This document shows, one piece after another, positions 60,550-64,000 of a stretch of 64,000 bases of DNA. The stretch is from Luscinia megarhynchos (taxonomy: Eukaryota; Chordata; Aves; Passeriformes; Turdidae): assembly GCA_034336665.1 (NCBI GenBank), contig JAPFBE010000002.1:17524906-17588905 (forward strand). Direction: 5' to 3'. Below the pieces are notes generated by a model. It did not search any database, had not been told where the DNA came from, and saw only the letters and a program-made list of their open reading frames with translations. Every line of letters starts with the position of its first letter. The stretch's first letter is position 1. A program made the translations under genes and the position numbers.

Positions 60550-63500
60550 GGATTTGAGGTCCCTGGAGGGTTTTAATACATAAAGAGGAGTTCATATAGG
60601 CTTCAGGCAGCAACAAGCAGAATTTAAGCTCTTTAGGCTTTAACATGCCTTTAATCTTTTGTTGATGTAGCCTAAAGTTAGGATTATTTATTTTATGTAC
60701 TATCCAAATTTTGGTTCTGGAAAATCATTTTAGTGAGAAATACACTAAAAATTACCCTTAATAAGCAGTTCAAGCTAACAGCTGGTAGTGCTATATACCT
60801 AGTTTACACTATCCTGTGCAGTGCAGCTAAAAGACAAAAACTGAATGAGTGCTTAGCCTCTTCAAGTGAAGACTGTATTCTTGCTGTTAGGAAATATATG
60901 AAAGAAAACAAATTCTGTGTAACTTTGTAGATAAGAACTGGTTTAAAGGCAGCTAATCCTTACTGTGAGTCACACCTGATTTCCCTGGACTCTTTAATAA
61001 ATGACTCATGCCTGGCTGTACAAGCTTGGCTTGCAGACTTCATCTTTCCTGGGATTAAAGCAGCCTGAGATTAAGCTATCATGCTTGCATGCTTGCCAGG
61101 TATGAGACCACTTATTGCCTGAAGCTTTTGGATCCCCAGGCACATAGGTAAAGGCTGCTTGAATCGACCATCTTAGACTTGGTAAATTTTGCATCGAAAC
61201 ACAGCTTCAATAGAATCTATTCTTTGATAGATAAGAGCTCGGGGTTTTTTCCAAGAAGTTGAAGCATAGGCTGTGTACAAATGACACATAGTTTGGCTTC
61301 TCAGTAAAAATGCCACTAGTGAAGAGAGCTAGTTTTCTTCCTACTGAGAGCTAAATTTGTATGGAGAACAGGTGTAGCTGTGTATCAGAAAAGTACAATG
61401 TGATATCTTTTACCAGATTATATTTCTGCACTCTGCATTGTGAGAGGATAAGGAAAAGACTGAAAATCAAGATGTATTGGAGAGCAATAGCATTAATTCT
61501 TGGCTGTCCTACTTTTACATTGCATAATATTGGATGCAACAGATACAAACTAAAGCTCAGGACAGGGATTTTTTTAAAGGAATTGAAGACAAATACTGGT
61601 GAGCCCTTACTACTTTACTGTTCTGAAAATGCCAAATTCAACCACCACAGAAGAGCATCAGACTGCCCCTCTGTGCAAAGCTTCTCTTCCTGTCTGTGGA
61701 TCCACTGTGAAGACAGATTAATCTTAAATGTGTATCTTGCTTGATGTAGGTATGCTGAGACTTTGTGGCTGAAAAAAAGATTGCTTCTGTCAGTCATCTT
61801 CACTGCAGGTCCTTCAAATCTGAGAATATCTGTGCAAAACTGAAAATGACTGAGCCATATTTGATAGGTACACAGGTGGCTGAATGAAGCTGTATATGAT
61901 TTAGTGTGCAATTTCTTCAATATGCTAGATTTCTTCTTCTGCAGCTGTGGTTTGATCAGATTAACTGTTCTCTTTCTGCTAATGCCTTAGAGTGTTAAAA
62001 TATGTTTTTATTGAAAATGCAGATACTTGTGTTTTGCACATTTTAAGGATTTCAGATTGATTCTTTTTAATTTATTTTTCCTAATTAGAATTTTATGGTG
62101 CAGGGGATTATCTATAAGTAGTTTTCAATATCAGGCTTTTATTCTCTGTTTAGTTTTTATTGAGACTCACAGCAAAAACTGTCTGCATCCCTTCTTGTCC
62201 ATGTTCATTTCTATTATTACAATCTCTTTTCAAGCGAATTGGTAACCTGCATTATTTTCTCAGCATCATGTAGTAAATAATGGTACATGTCTGAAACTCA
62301 TCACAACAGCAAAATAAGATGGTGTAAAGTGCATCATCCTTTCCAAACTGCCACAGCAGGGAGACCTGGCAGTGCATCCATTACCTCTGTTATTTCTCAC
62401 AAAAAGCTTAGTTTTTCTGCCCTTTGATGTTTTAAGGCAGTAACAGAAAAAGAACTGAGGTAGCAACATGGGGACATGAACCTTTGGGAGAATGTTGTTT
62501 TATTTTAGTCAGAGGTGCAGCCCACACTGGATTGCTTGTGGCTTTATCTCCATATGTGCTCCTCTGCCCTTACCCTTTTCATTTTCTCATAACTGGAGAA
62601 TACATTTAAAAACATGGCATCCTAGTTACTAATGTTGTACTGTGCAAATTTTTTTTATTGTCTTGTATTCCTTTCACCATGACAATTACAACCTTATTGA
62701 ATGTTCATTTTGTTATCCTTTTAAGCAAAAGATGCATGGATTATTTTTTTATGCAAATAATTCTTGAGTTGTTAAAAATAAGGACCAGATCCTCAAAAAT
62801 ATGCAAATGTTTTGCTCCTTTAAATGGATGATAGACAGTTTGTGTCCACAAATTCCTGTGATGTGAGACTCAGAAAAATTCCACGCAATAGGAGCTGCCC
62901 ATGTGTGCACACTTCTCACTGGAAAAAAAGCCTATAAATTTATCCCATGTGCATTGAGCACATAGGATGTTACTGTGGAGCAGCTGGCAGTATAAGATCA
63001 CATTCTTCCATACCTTGCAGCAGCTTTCATGTGTCTGCTACCTGTACTCAGTTACATTTTGCAAAAAGCTGGAGAAAATCTGGGAGTGAGCAGAGGAATG
63101 CAGCCAATACTTCCTTGAATACTCTGTAGCCTCATAACCTCAGCAGTCTCTTTAGCAGAAAAAATGGTGAAAAATCACAGCAAAGCCTCACTGGTTGTGG
63201 TCTATTAATGTCCAGCTATCAAAAACTCAGTACCTGTAACCTGTGAGTTGCCCACTGCTGTAGGGATGAACAATTCCCCTCTCTGCTAAACCAGTTAATA
63301 TTAAGTCTGAGTTTATACCTGCTATATTATCCTACTGATAAATAAAACCAACACATTTTTCTATCAGGTGTAATTTCATTTCTGTTACAGTGTGAGCTAC
63401 ATCCTGACTCTCTTAACTACTGTAAAGTCGATTGCAGATTTTTTTTTGACATTGAAATAACTGACACTTATGAGTCTAACTTAATTTCATCTCTTTGCCT

Positions 63501-64000
63501 CTGGAATTCTGTTATCCAAAAGCAAACCAAGTGATTTACTTGTATTTGTTGCTCAGAAGTCTCTGTCTGGCACTACTGCGTATTGTTTTTTAAACAATGT
63601 AAATAATAAAGTTCTGTTCAGACACAACTCCCTGTTTCTCCACAGCTATCTGTGAAAATCTCTATTGTTAGTTTGCAAGAAGTGCTTTAACTACAAATTT
63701 GTCCAAATTCTATTGAATGTAGTGCATTGCAGAGTGTACCATAAAGCCTGCTGATATGTATGAGCTGCATGGACTGCAGATCTATTGTTATTTCACTGCA
63801 AGAAGACTGTAACTACTGCTTACTTTTCAGAAGAGAACAGAATCTCCTCTCTTTGGGATCTCCTGTTGAAACAGGGGAGTTAGTTCTTCTGTTCTGCCAA
63901 AAAAATAACACCTCTCCTGAGGAAAAATAAAGTATTTGAGGCCTTGCCTTTTAAATGGAGGACAGCACACTTGCACGAGCTCATATGTTTAATATGCATG
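60550..64000. other. Downstream flank, no gene seen
   Basis: No gene or interspersed repeat recognised up to the window edge. The longest frame (127 codons, 61361-61744) has no recognisable domain. Two exact octamer motifs lie at 62751-62758 and 62801-62808. Confidence 0.6.

Noticed and set aside
61361..61744. 127-codon plus-strand open frame downstream of SLC35B3
   Set aside because: Translation resembles no family; no exon structure or CpG promoter nearby.

Overview
This is vertebrate nuclear DNA, almost certainly from a bird. Coding sequence is split by GT-AG introns, most of the window is AT-rich and CpG-poor, and the interspersed repeats are CR1 LINE 3' ends, some with the 8-bp 3' tail typical of avian CR1. 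One old avian-type retroviral LTR is present, and no Alu- or L1-like sequence was seen. The species cannot be fixed from the sequence.

One protein-coding gene is present and looks complete: SLC35B3 (PAPST2) on the + strand, a Golgi transporter that brings the sulfate donor PAPS into the lumen for sulfotransferases. The promoter lies in a CpG island at about 34.98-35.6 kb. The coding exons run from 39357/39432 to the stop at 54213-54215, and a poly(A) signal sits at 54683. All nine coding exons have correct splice sites and compatible phases. They give 369 residues from the conserved internal Met, the same length as I recall for human SLC35B3 from that Met. An in-frame N-terminal extension of 25 residues or more is possible, so the true start is unresolved.

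Region by region: 1-34 kb is a gene-free AT-rich desert. It holds a CR1 tail (15.8 kb), an isolated CpG cluster (15.96-16.04 kb), a long candidate conserved regulatory block (20.28-21.14 kb), a decayed CR1 reverse-transcriptase fragment with an internal deletion (28.6-29.5 kb) and a minus-strand CR1 (32.9-33.1 kb). From 34.19 to 35.6 kb is the GC-rich promoter domain, interrupted by a CR1 insertion (34.5-34.95 kb). From 35.3 to 54.7 kb is SLC35B3; its introns carry an antisense solo LTR (intron 1), a perfect GGAT microsatellite (intron 6) and a CR1 (intron 8). From 54.7 to 64 kb is gene-free flank with two more CR1 tails.

I found no undescribed multi-gene system. The most useful leads are the alternative start and first exon of SLC35B3, the CR1 that splits its CpG island, and the candidate distal regulatory blocks in the desert. 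Family assignments rest on remembered protein and repeat consensus sequences; no alignment or database search was run.
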